From positions 1-5,206 of the forward strand of contig CAYGZL010000111.1 of the NCBI GenBank assembly GCA_964354345.1: DNA of 5,206 nucleotides, read 5' to 3'. The stretch's first letter is position 1, and the number at the start of each line of letters is the position of its first letter. Below are positions 4,488 to 5,206 of this stretch, piece after piece. The notes beneath the pieces are model-generated. The model searched no databases. It saw only the letters and a list, made by a program, of their open reading frames with translations, and was not told the origin of the DNA. This DNA comes from CAYGZL01 sp964354345 (GTDB taxonomy: Bacteria > Chloroflexota > Anaerolineae > Anaerolineales > UBA4823). The translations under genes and the position numbers were made by a program.

Positions 4488-5206
4488 ATGTTAGAAATTA
4501 TCTTTTTAATCTTTTTCGTAAGCCGGATCGGTAAGATTGTCGAGGCGCGCGGCTATAAGAAGGGATTGTATGGTTTCATGACCGTGGCGCTGTGGTTTGG
4601 CGGAGAAGTGGCGGGGTGCCTGGTCGGGTTGATGTTCCTGGTTCTTTATCGCGAATCCAGCTCCTTGGGTAATACGGATATGTGTGCGGTCTATTTCTTC
4701 GGCCTGCTCGGTGCAGGAGTAGGCGCAGTCGTCTCGTACCTGATTGCGTCCAACCTGCCTGTGAGAACGCCGCCGGGTTATCAGTCAATGCCCGGCACAC
4801 CATTGAATACACTGCCCCGCGAGCCGTCCTACCAACAGCCCGCCCAACCACTTTCCATCAACCAGCCCGAGCCGTCTTCTGGCGCACCGGTAAGCACAGC
4901 GCGCGTTCCAACGGCGATAGCCGATGGCTCCTTGCTGGCTTCTTACTTAGAGCAGGCCGAATCGTTGGCGCGTAGCGGTATGCTCGAAGGCGCGGCGCGG
5001 GTACTGGAGCAGGGCGCCTATATCAGCGCTGAGTGGGGTCCGACGTTGGCTGGCGTGCCCAAACAAACGGTGCTGCCCCAGGGGAAACCTCCGGCGGGTT
5101 ATGGATTGCTGGTGCATTTGGCTGGCCAGCGGGGTCGCAAAGATCTGGCTGTGCAATTCTTCCAGCGCATGCTCGAGCTGGACCCATCTGATCCGACCTC
5201 CGCCTG
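4488..5206 (+). CDS. Membrane protein with Pro-rich linker and TPR-like tail (3' end outside window)
   Basis: An open frame from the ATG at 4488 runs 239 codons to the window edge with no stop. The N-terminus MLEIIFLIFFVSRIGKI is hydrophobic; two clear membrane segments follow at about residues 28-54 (LYGFMTVALWFGGEVAGCLV and onward) and 66-88 (CAVYFFGLLGAGVGAVVSYL). A Pro/Ser/Gln-rich linker spans about 92-142. From 148 on there are amphipathic helices: LLASYLEQAESLARSGMLEG and AARVLEQGAYISAEW, then GYGLLVHLAGQRGRKDLAVQ and FFQRMLELDPSDP. The last resembles a tetratricopeptide repeat end (..A..F.R.LELDP..P), so a cytoplasmic TPR-type interaction domain is inferred. I do not recognise the family. 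The ATG at 4477 is rejected because its frame stops after five codons. Regular codon usage, plausible membrane topology and continuous helices support a real gene. It may be transcribed alone, since the repeat array separates it from the flavoprotein. Confidence 0.8.
   Translation, partial: MLEIIFLIFFVSRIGKIVEARGYKKGLYGFMTVALWFGGEVAGCLVGLMFLVLYRESSSLGNTDMCAVYFFGLLGAGVGAVVSYLIASNLPVRTPPGYQSMPGTPLNTLPREPSYQQPAQPLSINQPEPSSGAPVSTARVPTAIADGSLLASYLEQAESLARSGMLEGAARVLEQGAYISAEWGPTLAGVPKQTVLPQGKPPAGYGLLVHLAGQRGRKDLAVQFFQRMLELDPSDPTSA

Noticed and set aside
4682..4975. Plus-strand 97-codon open frame and the minus-strand frames at 4576-4851 and 4947-5156
   Set aside because: They lie in other frames of the membrane/TPR-like gene that starts at 4488, whose reading is supported by membrane segments and helical repeats.

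Overview
The window looks like a chromosomal stretch from an environmental bacterium, most plausibly a member of Chloroflexota (Anaerolineae-like). This placement is inference from gene style only: a PknB-type Ser/Thr kinase near WD40 debris, a membrane protein with a TPR-like tail, and GC-rich genes separated by AT-richer, repeat-bearing gaps. No rRNA, tRNA, transposase or CRISPR array is visible.

Layout. (1) 1-391, minus strand: N-terminal 130 codons of a Ser/Thr protein kinase, cut by the window edge. (2) About 500-1091: a gene graveyard. A plus-strand fragment of a surface- or tail-fibre-like protein is broken by an 8-G run, and a minus-strand WD40 C-terminus has an apparent internal deletion of about 24 codons. 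(3) 1092-1504: no gene; it holds inverted repeats and a possible structured leader for the next gene. (4) 1505-2866: a complete NAD(P)-dependent malic enzyme. (5) 2865-2945: a short relic of the C-terminus of a second thioredoxin-reductase-like flavoprotein, fused against the malic enzyme stop codon. (6) 2969-3940: a complete thioredoxin-reductase-like FAD protein that lacks both the CxxC redox pair and the HRR NADPH motif. (7) 3943-4404: a composite minisatellite of 9-bp units alternating with 7-bp-based spacers. (8) 4488-5206: a membrane protein with a Pro-rich linker and a TPR-like tail, cut by the window edge.

Functional reading. The malic enzyme and the flavoprotein are co-directional, 102 bp apart, and probably co-transcribed. 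Malic enzyme yields reduced NAD(P) while decarboxylating malate to pyruvate. The flavoprotein keeps FAD- and dinucleotide-binding folds but cannot do classical thioredoxin reductase chemistry, so its partner is unknown. The most interesting points are the flavoprotein's altered active site (SxxS, with a CxC where HRR belongs), the paralogue relic just upstream of it, and the arithmetic 9+7 architecture of the repeat array.
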